Of a stretch of 36,801 bases of DNA, positions 10,034 to 19,575 are shown in pieces; the first letter of the stretch is position 1, and the number at the start of each line of letters is the position of its first letter. A program made the translations under genes and the position numbers. This DNA comes from an uncultured Clostridium sp. (GTDB lineage: Bacteria > Bacillota > Clostridia > TANB77 > CAG-508), in assembly GCA_948468505.1 (NCBI GenBank), contig CAOKJE010000012.1:1-36801 (forward strand), given 5' to 3'. The notes under the pieces were generated by a model. That model did not search any database, was not told the DNA's origin, and worked only from the letters and a program-made list of their open reading frames with translations.

Positions 10034-10703
10034 ACCCACCTTTTTTATCATCTTTTATTATTTGACCTTTTTCTATATGGATAACTCTTTTTTTCATTTT
10101 ATCTACAATATCTTTTGCATGTGTTGCAACAACTACCGTTGTTCCTCTCATGTTGATGTCGTTTAATAAATTCATGATATCCCATGCGGTGTCTGGGTCT
10201 AAGTTTCCAGTTGGCTCGTCTGCAATTAGCATAGATGGATTATTGACTAAAGCTCTTGCTAAGGCTACTCTTTGTTGTTCTCCTCCTGATAATTCATGAG
10301 GATACATTTTGGCTTTTCCACTTAAGCCTACTAAAGATAGTACCATTGGAACTTGTCTTCTTATGTGCCTTGGTGTTGCTCTTACAATGTACATAGCATA
10401 GGCTACGTTGTCATACACGGTTTTGTCTGGCAATAGTCTGAAGTCTTGGAATACGACTCCCATACTTCTTCTTAAAAATGGAATTCTACTTGGTTTTAAG
10501 TAAGTTGTGTCTTTTCCATTTATGATTAGGTTTCCTGAGGTTGGTTCTTCTTCTTTTAAGATTAGTTTAATTAATGTTGATTTTCCACTTCCTGAAGTTC
10601 CTACTAAAAAGGCAAATTCTCCTTTGTCAATTACAAAGTTTGCCTTTTTTACGGCTTTTGTTCCTGTATCATATATCTTACTTACGTTTCTAAATTCTAT
10701 CAT
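10017..10703 (-). CDS. ftsE: Cell division ATP-binding protein FtsE
   Basis: ABC-type ATPase of the FtsEX complex. 228 aa. Walker A GTSGSGKST near residue 35, Q-loop in VVFQDFRLLPD, signature LSGGEQQRVALARAL near 140, Walker B LIADEPTGNLDP near 160, H-loop VVVATHAKDIVD. First gene of the ftsEX-hydrolase run, with its own promoter 33-62 bases upstream. Its only CGG is out of phase (ACG-GTA). Confidence 0.95.
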   Translation of the reverse strand: MIEFRNVSKIYDTGTKAVKKANFVIDKGEFAFLVGTSGSGKSTLIKLILKEEEPTSGNLIINGKDTTYLKPSRIPFLRRSMGVVFQDFRLLPDKTVYDNVAYAMYIVRATPRHIRRQVPMVLSLVGLSGKAKMYPHELSGGEQQRVALARALVNNPSMLIADEPTGNLDPDTAWDIMNLLNDINMRGTTVVVATHAKDIVDKMKKRVIHIEKGQIIKDDKKGGYDCEI

Positions 10704-10735
10704 TTTTTAAGTTCTCCTTACCTTATAATTTAGGC

Positions 10736-10765
10736 ATTATATCTTATTCTATCTAATCATATCAA
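10736..10765 (-). promoter_or_regulatory. Promoter of the ftsEX operon
   Basis: Minus strand TTGATA (10760-10765), 18-base spacer, TATAAT (10736-10741), about 30 bases before the ftsE start; GGTAAGGAG supplies the ribosome site. Confidence 0.65.
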
Positions 10766-10796
10766 TAAAGTGTGTTTTTTGCAATACTTTTTCCAC

Positions 10797-10843
10797 AAAA
10801 AAATGATAGAAAATTCTGGCTTTTTACATTTTCTATCATTTTT
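10797..10843 (-). terminator. Terminator after the transketolase genes
   Basis: A 14-base perfect stem AAATGATAGAAAAT / ATTTTCTATCATTT with a 13-base loop; on the minus strand it is followed by a T run. It lies 45 bases after the transketolase C-terminal subunit stop. Confidence 0.75.
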
Positions 10844-10887
10844 CTTGCGTTTTCTCAATTTCTAAGAATTACACAAATTTCACAATT

Positions 10888-11814
10888 CTATTTTTCGAAC
10901 TTTTCTACAATTGCTTTGTAGTGTAGTCCAAAATGCTCCATTAGTTCCTCTGCTTTTCCTGATTTTCCAAAAATATCTTTCATACCCATTCTTTCTAATC
11001 TTGTTGGATATTCTTCTGTTAATACCTCACTAATGGCAGAGCCTAGACCACCAATCACACTATGGTCTTCGATGGAAATTAATCTTTTAGTCTCTTTGGC
11101 ACATTTAATAATCATTTCCTTGTCAATTGGTTTAATGGTATGCACATCTACTACTCTGATATCAATTCCTTTTTTCTTTAATTCTTCTTGGGCTTTTATG
11201 CTTTCTGAAACCATTACACCTGTTGCAAAAACCGTTCCATCTGTTCCCTCTCCTATTGGAACAGCTTTTCCTATTTCAAATTTTTGGTTTTCGTCATAAA
11301 TTACTGGTGTAGCAAGTCTTGCTAGTCTTACATAAGTAGGCCCTTTTCTTTTACTAATCTCCTCAATTACCCATCTTGCTTGTGTATCATCTGATGGTGA
11401 AATTACAGTCATATTAGGCAAGCTTCTCATTAAGGAAATATCCTCTAACATTTGATGGGTTGCTCCGTCCTCTCCTACCGTAATTCCTGCATGTGTTGCA
11501 CAAATTTTTACATTTAAATTAGGATAACAAATACTATTTCTAATTTGGTCATAACCTCTTCCCGCTGCAAACATAGCAAACGTACTTGCATATGGTATTT
11601 TTTCACAAGTAGCAAGACCTGCTGCTGTTCCTAACATATTGGCTTCTGCAATTCCCATATCAAAAAATCTATCTGGATACTCTTTGGCAAATAAATCCGT
11701 TTTCGTTGCCCCTGCTAGATCTGCATCTAGCACAACAATATTTTCGTTTTCTTTTCCTAATTTTACTAAAGTTTCTCCATAACTTTGGCGTGTTGCTATT
11801 TTTTTATCTTCCAT
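10888..11814 (-). CDS. Transketolase, C-terminal (Pyr and TkC) subunit
   Basis: Second half of a two-gene transketolase, which transfers two-carbon units in the non-oxidative pentose phosphate pathway with thiamine diphosphate. 308 aa. It begins with KIATRQSYGETLVKLG; the Pyr-domain glutamate and nearby residues are in MGIAEANMLGTAAGLA, and ATHAGITVGEDGATHQ is a family mark. The partner subunit lies directly upstream, separated by 80 bases containing a tandem repeat. Four CGG triplets occur, all out of phase. Confidence 0.92.
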   Translation of the reverse strand: MEDKKIATRQSYGETLVKLGKENENIVVLDADLAGATKTDLFAKEYPDRFFDMGIAEANMLGTAAGLATCEKIPYASTFAMFAAGRGYDQIRNSICYPNLNVKICATHAGITVGEDGATHQMLEDISLMRSLPNMTVISPSDDTQARWVIEEISKRKGPTYVRLARLATPVIYDENQKFEIGKAVPIGEGTDGTVFATGVMVSESIKAQEELKKKGIDIRVVDVHTIKPIDKEMIIKCAKETKRLISIEDHSVIGGLGSAISEVLTEEYPTRLERMGMKDIFGKSGKAEELMEHFGLHYKAIVEKFEK

Positions 11815-11835
11815 TTTTATTCTTCCTTTCTAAAA

Positions 11836-11906
11836 TGTCCCCACTGGTTCCGGGTTTGTTTGGGACACTGGTTTTGTCCCCACTGGTTCCGGGTTTATTT
11901 GGGACA
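11836..11906. repeat. Tandem pair of 32-base palindromic-ended repeats
   Basis: Two copies (11836-11867 and 11875-11906) differing at one base. Each starts TGTCCCC and ends TGGGACA with ACTGGTTCCGGGTTT inside. The second copy supplies the last codons (CPK) and the stop of tktN. Related in style to the other GTCCCC/GGGGAC elements in the window. Confidence 0.85.
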
Positions 11907-12722
11907 TTTAATCTCTGCTAAAGCTTGCTCATATTGTTCTTGGTTTGGTGCTTTTCCATGCCAACTGGCTTGGTTTTCCATGAATTTTACGCCTTTTCCT
12001 TTGATGGTTTTGGCAATTACGCAGGTTGGCTTTCCTTTTATGTTTTTGGCTACTTCAAATGCTTTTATGATTTCTTCTATATCGTGTCCATCTATATTGA
12101 TTACTTCAAATCCAAAGCTTCTAAATTTTTCGTCAATTGGATATGAACTCATGACTTCTTCTATGGTTCCATCAATTTGCAAATTGTTGTTGTCTACTAC
12201 TACACATAAATTGTCTAGTTTGTATTTGTTGGCTGCCATGGCTGCTTCCCAAATTTGCCCTTCTTCAATTTCTCCATCTCCTAAGATAGCATAAACTCTA
12301 TAATCTTGTTGATTCATTTTTCCCGCAATTGCCATGCCATTGGCACAGGATAGTCCTTGTCCTAAAGAACCTGTTGTCATGTCAACTCCTGGTACTTTGT
12401 TTTTGTCTGGATGTCCTTGTAGGTAACTGTTAATGTTTCTAAATGTTTTTAGGTCTTTTACTTCGAAATATCCTCGTTCTGCTAAACAGCTGTATAATGC
12501 TGGTGAGCAATGCCCTTTGGATAGTACTAGTCTATCTCTATTTTTTGAGACGGGATTTTTGGGGTCAATGTTCATTTCTTTAAAGTATAATACGGTTAAG
12601 ATATCTGCTATTGATAATGATCCTCCTGGGTGTCCTGATTTTGCTTGATATACTTCTTCTATTATGTTTTGCCTTATTTTGCTTGCTTTTTGTTTTAGTT
12701 CTTGTATTCCTAATTGTTCCAA
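11895..12722 (-). CDS. Transketolase, N-terminal (thiamine diphosphate-binding) subunit
   Basis: First half of split transketolase; 275 aa. SGHPGGSLSIADILTVLYF near residue 30 and the diphosphate-binding motif GDGEIEEGQIWEAAMAANKY near 145 with the distal Asn are visible. The start is TTG at 12722, with AAAGGTG 12 bases upstream; no better ATG is available. The C-terminal residues CPK and the stop come from a dispersed repeat, so the original end has been replaced. Its only CGG is out of phase (GCG-GGA). Confidence 0.92.
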   Translation of the reverse strand: MEQLGIQELKQKASKIRQNIIEEVYQAKSGHPGGSLSIADILTVLYFKEMNIDPKNPVSKNRDRLVLSKGHCSPALYSCLAERGYFEVKDLKTFRNINSYLQGHPDKNKVPGVDMTTGSLGQGLSCANGMAIAGKMNQQDYRVYAILGDGEIEEGQIWEAAMAANKYKLDNLCVVVDNNNLQIDGTIEEVMSSYPIDEKFRSFGFEVINIDGHDIEEIIKAFEVAKNIKGKPTCVIAKTIKGKGVKFMENQASWHGKAPNQEQYEQALAEIKCPK

Positions 12723-12807
12723 AATTTTTCAACACCTTTCTTTTTTATTTTATGGTTTTATTCTATCTGTTTGTTGGTATTATTGTCAAGATTATTTGGG
12801 AATATTT

Positions 12808-12876
12808 AAAAAGATATTAAGTTTTGACGGAACTGCTCTTGTAAAAGCGGTCCTTCTTTTTACTTAATATCTTTTT
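12808..12876. repeat. Long inverted repeat (hairpin) beside the Rpn remnant
   Basis: Perfect 15-base arms AAAAAGATATTAAGT (12808-12822) and ACTTAATATCTTTTT (12862-12876), with an inner GGA/TCC stem. It sits just after the stop of the Rpn remnant on the minus strand and ends in T5, so it may be that element's terminator or a small mobile element end. Confidence 0.6.
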
Positions 12877-12881
12877 ATGTT

Positions 12882-13012
12882 TTATAGTTTTTCAATTTCT
12901 TCTTTTGTTAATTCTGTAATTTCCATTATTTCTTCTATTTCCATACCTTTATGTAGAAGTTTTTTGCCATTTCTAATTTCTCCTCTCTTCCTGCCAATAG
13001 CCATACCCATTG
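12882..13012 (-). pseudogene. C-terminal remnant of an Rpn-family nuclease/transposase
   Basis: On the minus strand the frame ending at 12882 reads AMGMAIGRKRGE, then IRNGKKLLHKGMEIEE, then ITELTKEEIEKL and stop. This is the characteristic C-terminal tail of Rpn (PD-(D/E)XK) proteins, similar to the tail of the intact copy at 31233 (IQDIEDITGLSKEEIQKL). Upstream the frame is closed by a TAA and no more of the gene remains. From 13013 to 13205 I see only AT-rich sequence. Confidence 0.7.
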
Positions 13013-13205
13013 CTCTAACTTACTTTTGGCTCTTGGATTTTTCTTAACAAATTTTATTATAATTGTTTTTTGCTTTTTGAATTTTCTTTGATTTTAAAAT
13101 TTTTAATTTTAGAAATCGGATTGATTCATTTTTAAATTAATTTACTTTTTTACAAAGTTGTTAGTTTGTAATTTTCAAATTTTTTCTTTTACGAATGAAT
13201 AGAAT

Positions 13206-13234
13206 TTGTCTTGCATAATATGATATACTATAAC
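13206..13234 (+). promoter_or_regulatory. Probable promoter of the dipeptidase gene
   Basis: TTGTCT (13206-13211), 17-base spacer, TATAAC (13229-13234), followed by GAAGGGAA ahead of the ATG at 13263. Weaker match than others. Confidence 0.45.
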
Positions 13235-13262
13235 AAATAATTATAAAGAAGGGAATGATATT

Positions 13263-14680
13263 ATGATAAACAAATATATTGAAGAGCACAAAAACGAAAT
13301 GATAACTAAAGTACAAGAATTAATACAAATTCCAAGTGTTATTACCCATTCTAGCAATCCGCTTTATCCTTTTGGCGAGCCTATTAATCATGCTTTAGAA
13401 TACATGTTAAACTTAGGTAAAAGCTTAGGCTTTCGAACCAAAAATATAGATGGTTATTGTGGCTATATCGAATTTGGAGAAGGAGAAGAACTAATTGGAA
13501 TCATTGGACATTTAGATGTTGTTCCTGAAGGTAACAATTGGACATATCCTCCTTTTGGTGGAACCATTGCCAACAATAAAATTTACGGTCGAGGTGCCAT
13601 TGATGATAAAGGTCCTGTTATTAGTTCTTTATATGCTATGAAAGCTATCATGGAAACTTGTCGGGATTCACAATAAGCGTGTTCGTTTAATTTTAGGCTT
13701 AAATGAAGAAAATGACTGGAAATGTATTAATTATTATAAAAAACAGGAAGAATCACCATCCATTGCTTTTAGTCCCGATGCTGATTTTCCTTGTATTTAC
13801 GCAGAAAAATCTATCTTGACTAGCTACTTAAAAATGGATTACGCTAAACATTTAAACGAATCTCTTGTCATAAAAGATATTGATACTTATGGCAATGCTA
13901 TTAATGTTGTTCCTAAAACTTGTCATGTTACTTTAAAAGTTGACCCTAAAAAAGTAGAAATGAACGATTTGGTTCAAAAACTAAAAACTATTATAGAGGA
14001 AACCCATTTTGAAATTGATATTTATAAAATAGATGCACAAGAAATCAAACTAACTTCTTATGGTACACCAAGTCATGCTGCTCATCCAGAATTAGGTGTT
14101 AATGCTATTTCACGTCTAATTATTGTATTATCAAAATTGTTGAAAGCTTATGAAATAAACATAGAATTGCTAGACTTTTTTGAAAAACACATAAACATCC
14201 AATATCATGGCGAAAATTTAGGTATTTCTTTTGAAGACGAGTCACGGAAAATTAACTTTAAATGTTGGCGATTTTTATTTAAAAAATAATAGTTTACAAA
14301 TTGGCTTAAACCTTAGAATTCCTATCACAATCAATATGATTGATATCAGTACTAGCTTTACAAAAGCTCTTACTTCTTATCCAAATATTGACTTTGAAAC
14401 CATTTCCTATAAACCTAGCTTATACCTTCCAAAGGAAAATAAACTGGTAAAAACGCTTTGTGATATTTATAATAAAGAAACTCATTCTAATTCAGAACCA
14501 ATTGCCATTGGTGGTGCTACTTATGCTCGTGCTTTTGACAATTGCATCTCGTTTGGAGCAAACTTTCCAGGTGATAAGGATATGTGCCATCAAACCGACG
14601 AGTTTATTGACATTGATAAACTTATGCTTTCTTGTAAGATTTATGCGAAAGCAATTTTGGCTTTAACTGATTTTGGATGA
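13263..14680 (+). CDS. M20-family dipeptidase, PepV-like, two CGG-N recoding sites
   Basis: Zinc-dependent dipeptidase (Xaa-His/carnosinase type) acting on peptides in the cytoplasm. 471 aa after recoding, the PepV length. Metal-binding motifs: GHLDVVPEG and GRGAIDDKGP in the first part, GLNEENDW (the EE pair) directly after site 1, and a late conserved histidine in CHQTDEF. Site 1: in-phase CGG at 13662-13664; skipping C gives Gly134 and continues NKRVRLILGLNEEN. Site 2: CGG at 14245-14247; skipping gives ESGKLTLNVGDF (Gly328). Read conventionally the gene falls into three pieces with immediate stops. It is the only plus-strand recoded gene, so the extra C follows the coding strand, not the assembly strand. 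Confidence 0.9.
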
Positions 14681-14763
14681 TTTTGGGGACGGAGGAAAAA
14701 ATCATGGTTGAAACATTGTTCAATCATGATTTTTCCCCCCGTCCCCAAAATCATCCAAAATCA
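14668..14763. repeat. Near-perfect 39-base-arm hairpin
   Basis: Left arm 14668-14706 and right arm 14725-14763 differ at about two positions; inside them GTTGAA and TTCAAT also pair. The left arm contains GGGGACGGAGGAAAAAATC followed by ATG, the same string that forms the accD ribosome-binding region at 22936-22957. It overlaps the dipeptidase stop and lies tail-to-tail with the 6S-like RNA, so it may act as a bidirectional terminator. Confidence 0.85.
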
Positions 14764-14771
14764 GCTTTTTC

Positions 14772-14994
14772 AAACAAAAAAAGCCCCGCCTTAGCCGTCA
14801 GCTGCCATGAATTTTTAAGGACCTGTTCCCAAAAACAGGTGGGTGCCTACCTAAATACTCCTGGGCTTCTCACTTCTATTATGTTGGTGAGCTTGCACGC
14901 CATATCTAGAGATTAGCCCCTCTTTATCTGTGTTGGTTCTAAAAATTCTGCCTATACGCACTATGCAGGGAAAAATTTATTTTTCTTATTTGAT
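14772..14994 (-). ncRNA. ssrS: Probable 6S RNA (SsrS)
   Basis: No ORF. On the minus strand a promoter is followed by a structured transcript of about 220 bases: GGCGTGCAAGCTCACC, then GTGAGAAGCCC, then TTTAGGTAGGCACCCACC, a hairpin ACCTGTT-TTTG-GGAACAGGT, and a terminal GGCGGGGC followed by seven T. GAATTTTTAGAACC can pair with GGTCCTTAAAAATTC. The GAGAAGCCC and CACCCACCT blocks match what I know of 6S RNA, the global RNA polymerase decoy. Ends are approximate and no covariance search was possible. Confidence 0.65.
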
Positions 14995-15001
14995 TATTCT
15001 A

Positions 15002-15030
15002 ATTTTATCATATTTGATTTTGTTTTTCAA
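15002..15030 (-). promoter_or_regulatory. Promoter of the 6S-like RNA
   Basis: Minus strand TTGAAA (15025-15030), 17-base spacer, TAAAAT (15002-15007). Confidence 0.6.
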
Positions 15031-15077
15031 GTAAAAATTAAATGAATTTTTTTCTAATTTTTTCCATTTTTTTAATT

Positions 15078-15752
15078 TTACATCACATATAATAAAATAC
15101 ACATAAATTGTAAAAAGCTACCTAGCAAAATAAATAAGTGAAATACGGAATGGAAATATTTGTGTTTCTTTCCTACGCCATAAATAACAGCACCTATTGT
15201 GTAGGCAATTCCGCCTGCTACTAATAAAATAAAGCCTTGTAGGGTTAATAAGTCTGGTAGCATAGCACCTTTTACAAGGATACACCACCCCATTAATAGA
15301 TAGCATATCATGGAAAATTTTTTGAATTTTTTGATGTCAATTGAGTTTAATACAATTCCTAAAATTGCTAAAAACCATATAACACCAAAAATAAGCCATC
15401 CCATAAAGCTATCTACACTCCTAATGGCACATAAGGCAAATGGTGTGTAAGAGCCTGCTATTAGTAAAAAAATAGAGCAATGGTCTAATATTTGAAATAC
15501 TTTTTTGGAGGTAAATTTAGGGCTTAACCCATGATAAATACTAGACATCGTATATAATAATATCATGGTTACACCATAAATTGCCCCACTAATTACCCCA
15601 TACACATTTTTATGAATGGCTGCAAATACTACACATAAAACAGTTGCTACAATTCCTAAGGCTGCTCCTACTATATGGGAAGTCATGTTAAAGATTTCTT
15701 CTCCTTTGGTATAGCTTGGTAGTATTCTATCTTTTAATTTTGTTCTTTTCAT
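15078..15752 (-). CDS. Hemolysin III family membrane protein (PAQR-type)
   Basis: Seven-helix membrane protein of the YqfA/HlyIII group; function in bacteria is poorly defined (membrane homeostasis has been suggested). About 224 aa from MKRTKLKDRI (15752), preferred over 15788 because AGGTAGGA lies just ahead and the longer form would overlap csaA. Family marks: MTSHIVGAALGIVA near the N-terminus, SSIYHGLSP, LDHCSIFLLIAGSYTPF, and KYFHSVFHLFILLGSFLQF with the conserved histidines of the metal site. Follows csaA closely. Confidence 0.9.
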   Translation of the reverse strand: MKRTKLKDRILPSYTKGEEIFNMTSHIVGAALGIVATVLCVVFAAIHKNVYGVISGAIYGVTMILLYTMSSIYHGLSPKFTSKKVFQILDHCSIFLLIAGSYTPFALCAIRSVDSFMGWLIFGVIWFLAILGIVLNSIDIKKFKKFSMICYLLMGWCILVKGAMLPDLLTLQGFILLVAGGIAYTIGAVIYGVGKKHKYFHSVFHLFILLGSFLQFMCILLYVM

Positions 15753-15768
15753 TTTTATTCCTACCTTA

Positions 15769-16098
15769 TTAACAAATTTTATCTCCATTTTCTACTTGTA
15801 AAGTGGGTCTTAGTAATACAATCCCTTGTTTCGAATCGCTTCCTAAAACTAGTACCTCGCTTTTTACGTCTGCAATTTGTCTTGGTGGGAAATTAACGAC
15901 TGCTACAATTTGTTTTCCTATTAATTCCTCTTTTTCATAGCATTTTGTAATTTGTGCTGATGATGTTTTGATGCCAAGTTCTTCTCCAAAGTCTATTTTT
16001 AATTTGTAGGCTAGCTTTTTTGCTTTTTTATTGATGGACACTTCTAGTATAGTTCCCACTCTTATTTCTATTTTTTCAAAGTCTTCTATGGTTGCCAT
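15769..16098 (-). CDS. csaA: CsaA-like tRNA-binding domain protein
   Basis: Single OB-fold tRNA-binding (EMAP/MetG C-terminal type) protein; Bacillus CsaA has chaperone-like activity. 109 aa, full length for the family. IEIRVGTILEVS near residue 10, the FGEELGIKTSSAQIT segment and the NFPPRQIADVKSEVLVLG block are typical. ATG 16098 has a GGAGG site. Confidence 0.93.
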   Translation of the reverse strand: MATIEDFEKIEIRVGTILEVSINKKAKKLAYKLKIDFGEELGIKTSSAQITKCYEKEELIGKQIVAVVNFPPRQIADVKSEVLVLGSDSKQGIVLLRPTLQVENGDKIC

Positions 16099-16243
16099 TT
16101 TTTCCTCCTATGTTTTCTTTTTATCATATCATAGGTTGGAAATTTTTTCAAGGATTTTATGGTATTTTTTGAAATCCCTTTAGCTGTGAAAACGTAATCG
16201 AACTACAGATAAACTATACCTTTAGGTCCAGGTTCAAAAAGCA

Positions 16244-17777
16244 TCACTTTTGATTGATTTGCCATTTTAGAATTGGATAACCATTTGGGTCTTTTGGGTC
16301 TTCTTGCCATTTTTCAATTCCTAGCTTTTGAGCTGTTGTAAGACCTGTGTAATTATTGTTTTGAACCCCTCCTGAATTTACTTGCCCTGTTATTTCTCCT
16401 GCAAAAGTTTTTCTGGTCGAATTATATGTTATTTTTCCAATACTATAACAATTTTCTACTTTTCCCTTTTCGTGTATATAAGAAGTAATACCACCAACAT
16501 ATACCCAAGGTCCATTTGTTGTTACTTCTCCTCTATTGTAACAGTTTGAAACTCTCCCCCCACCATGAGAACAAGCAATTCCTCCTGCAATTGCTGCATC
16601 ATCTTCTTTATATTCTACTTCTGCTTTTATAGTTGCTTTATTATAACAACAATCTATTATTCCATTTGAAATTCCTGAAATCCCACCTGTTCTAGCATAT
16701 TCTAACAACCCATTCTTGCATTTTGCTTTTTTTGATATAATTTCTCCGCTTTCTATTCCACAATTATATATTTTTCCTGAAGTATGCCCTACTACTGCTC
16801 CACTCTCAGATCCATCACCAGGATTATTACAGATATTATAATCATTATAAACATATACATTTTTCATAATTAAATTCTGTATGGTTGCTGTAGCTGGTAT
16901 TATTGAAAATAGTCCTTGATACCTTTGCCTATTACTTTTTATATATAAATTGTCAATCGTGTGATAATTTCCTTCAAATGTTCCTCGAAAGTAATATTTT
17001 CTCTCCATTTCACCAATTGCTATCCATTGATTAGCTTCTGAACCTTGCAAATCAATATTATCCATTAATCGTACTGTTCTTCCTTGAAAAGTTCTTCCAC
17101 TGTTTACTTTATCGCGAAAACTTTCCATGTCCGCTTTATTCCATATATCCATATCCTCTGTAATATCATTTACTGTCACTGTTGCTATATTGAATTTTTC
17201 TTCTTTATCTTTTACTAAAATCGTATATTTTCCATTTTCCTCAACCGTTTCTTCGATTACATATTTCCCTTCTTGTTTTGATGGAATTGCAATTTCTTTT
17301 CCATTTAAAGTTATCATTGCTATGTCTTTTTCATAACTTATTTCTATTTTTATTTTTGCTGCTGTATAATCTTCATTTATCGTCGGAGTTTTTACGTCTA
17401 TTATGATTTGTTTTTCTATTTCTCCTCTTCCTAAACTATTCTTTATTTTTGGCACTGTTCTATCGATTTCGAATTTCCAACCATCTACGTATACAATGTC
17501 TGTATTTTCTATTACTACCATTTCTTGCTGTTCTAAATGATTATTTATATAATCATTCTCATTATAACCTTTGTTAGTATGTTTATCGATTGCTAGTGCT
17601 TCTAATTCTAATTTTTCTTTAGCATTTTTTTCTTCTGTTGTTTCTTTTGCTACATCTGCTTTTCCGTAATATTCCATTTTCTCCTGTTAGTGTCGCAATT
17701 GTTACCCCTGCTAAGATTAGTAAGATAATGATTGTGATTATTAGTGCAATTAGGGTTATTCCTTTATTCTTAGACAT
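16244..17777 (-). CDS. Prepilin-like surface protein with GLUG-type repeats, one CGG-N recoding site
   Basis: Starts MSKNKGITLIALIITIII at 17777, a type IV prepilin leader (cleavage after KG) and hydrophobic helix, continuing LAGVTIATLTGENGIL. In-phase CGG follows (17664-17666); skipping the C yields Gly38 and GKADVAKETTEEK, the usual continuation in clostridial pseudopilins. Total 510 aa. Residues 110-170 look like an Ig-like/bacterial cell-wall domain (KYTILVKDKE). The C-terminal half has GLUG-like repeats rich in Gly, Asn and Cys (GAVVGHTSGKIYNCGIESGE, GGISGISNGIIDCCYNKAT, GGITSYIHEKGKVENCYS). It ends PNGYPILKWQINQK. Probably exported and surface-exposed; role unknown. Without recoding the export signal is lost from the body. 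Follows a paralogous prepilin gene by 87 bases. Confidence 0.82.
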
Positions 17778-17864
17778 TTTCTTTTCTTCGTCTTCCTTTG
17801 TTTTTAATAAAATTTTATCAAATACTCCTGATTTATGTCTATATGTTTTTATATAAAAATATCA

Positions 17865-19426
17865 CTAAGGAACAAGTACTGGTCGAAAAGTAACGCCCCA
17901 TGATATAGCCTCACCTGTATAAACAGAAAAAGAAAACATCTCCGATTTTTCTCCCATATATTTATCTCCTCCTCTTATACCAAACGGAAGCTTTGAAACG
18001 AAAAAATGAGAATGTGACAAAAACCACGAATTTGTTGAAGTATTATAGGAATTTGATATTTCGTACACAGCATCTCCTTTATATTGTTTAGCAGTATTAT
18101 AAGCTGAACTTTGATTTCCATTTCCTTTGTATACCATTTTATAAGCTGTACTCTTTGCTCTTTCCTCTACATTTGCACCATATAAATCTCCACTTGCTGT
18201 TCCTCCATAAGTAGCTAAATCTGTAGCACCGCTATCTACATAAGATGCCACAGATTCCCATGTGCCACCATTCATATCATATACGCCTGTCCCGATTATG
18301 AGTTGTACTTTGTGTTTTATTTGCTTTGTAGATTGTTTCTTTGTCATTACTTCCACCTGTATAATGACTGCTACTTACATTTTGTTCTATTTCTTGTTTA
18401 TCAGTTCCATATTTACTATATGCCAAATAAACAACTGCTCCCCATTCACTGTTTTTTGCCATATGGCTTCGTAAGTCCACCGTTTCTCCAAATTTGCTTG
18501 CTTTTGCTAGCTTGTATTGTTCATTTATTGTCATGTCTACTAAACTTGAAACTCCTGGTTTTACGCTTAAGTTAGTATTAGTTCCCGTTGCTTCAAATTT
18601 TCCAACCCACAAGCCTTCGATTTCTCCAAATCCTCCTCCGTTAGTTGCATTTGCTGTAAAGGCTGGATGAACTAGCCATTGGTCTTGTGTATTATTGGTA
18701 TAAGTTACTTGACTTGGTTCTGTTACTAATTCTCCTGTTTCCCCATTCAAAAAATTGTTATTCGTGTCTAAAAATGCAACTTCTATTGTTCCTGCAATAT
18801 TTGTATGATACCCTTCCGTTATTTTATAGGCATATCGTGGGAGCCATACCCACATACTTCCATCCTTGGTTACAGCATTTGCCCATTTATTCCCCTCTTG
18901 TTCTTGCCCTATATATTTGATTGGTGTCATTTCTCCTACTAATTTAGGAGCATTTATCTTACCATTTCCATAATGGTACCACTGTTTGTCGGTTTTTCTC
19001 GTTATTTCCCATTGTTCTGGAATTTCTTCTACTTTAGAAGAAACTGTACTATTACTTTCATAAAGTTCTTCTATTCTTTTGTTTTTTATATCAATTACTG
19101 CTTCATAATTTTTGTATTTTACCGTTATTGTGTTTTCGTCCTCATCTAGAATTTCTCCACTCATATTTTCTATCTCTTTTTTAAAATCACTTAGCTTCAA
19201 GTTTCTATTTTCATCTAAATTTCCCATAATTGCTAAGTTTATTACTTCTTTTGCTTCTTCTTTTTCTGTTTTTTGTTTTGCATTATCTGCTTTTCCGTAA
19301 TATTCCATTTTCTCCTGTTAAGGTCGCAATTGTTACTCCTGCTAGTATCAATAATATAATAATTGTGATTACTAAAGCAATTAATGTAATACCAGTATTT
19401 TTATTTCTTTTTACAATCCCCTTCAT
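17865..19426 (-). CDS. Prepilin-like surface protein with sulfatase-modifier/lectin-like C-terminus, two CGG-N recoding sites
   Basis: Start ATG 19426 with AAAGGAG, promoter at 19514. MKGIVKRNKNTGITLIALVI is the prepilin leader; the helix continues as in the neighbour to TGENGIL. Site 1, in-phase CGG (19295-19297): skipping gives Gly44 and GKADNAKQ, exactly the same place as in the neighbouring paralogue. Site 2, CGG (18292-18294) after TTHN: skipping gives Gly378 and GTGVYDMNGGTWE, a conserved block of this family. Full product 519 aa. The C-terminal domain (WVWLPRYAYKI, GLWVGKFEATG, GVYDMNGG, ending WGVTFRPVLVP) resembles the formylglycine-generating/C-type-lectin-like fold. Exported, function unknown. 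Confidence 0.85.
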
Positions 19427-19513
19427 ATCAAATTTCTCCTTCTTTCTTTAGTATTCTTACTTGTTCAATATTATGCGTTTTGTTTTACGACACTTTTGCC
19501 GTTTGTATGCTAA

Positions 19514-19542
19514 ATTTTATATGCTTTTAGCTACAATGTCAA
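19514..19542 (-). promoter_or_regulatory. Promoter of the prepilin pair
   Basis: Minus strand TTGACA (19537-19542), 17-base spacer, TAAAAT (19514-19519). Confidence 0.75.
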
Positions 19543-19575
19543 CCTTGAATTACAAAAAAGTGTTATTAATGTGAT

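Noticed and set aside
11836..11906. CRISPR-like array
   Set aside because: Only two repeat units with a seven-base gap, palindromic ends, no spacers and no cas genes.
14677..14916. Open frame of 79 codons on the plus strand
   Set aside because: It runs through the hairpin repeat and the antisense of the 6S-like RNA; no family resemblance.
17865..18356. Separate 163-residue gene starting MEVMTKKQST
   Set aside because: Its first residues are an out-of-frame reading; the rest is the C-terminal part of the prepilin-like protein joined through the CGG site at 18292.
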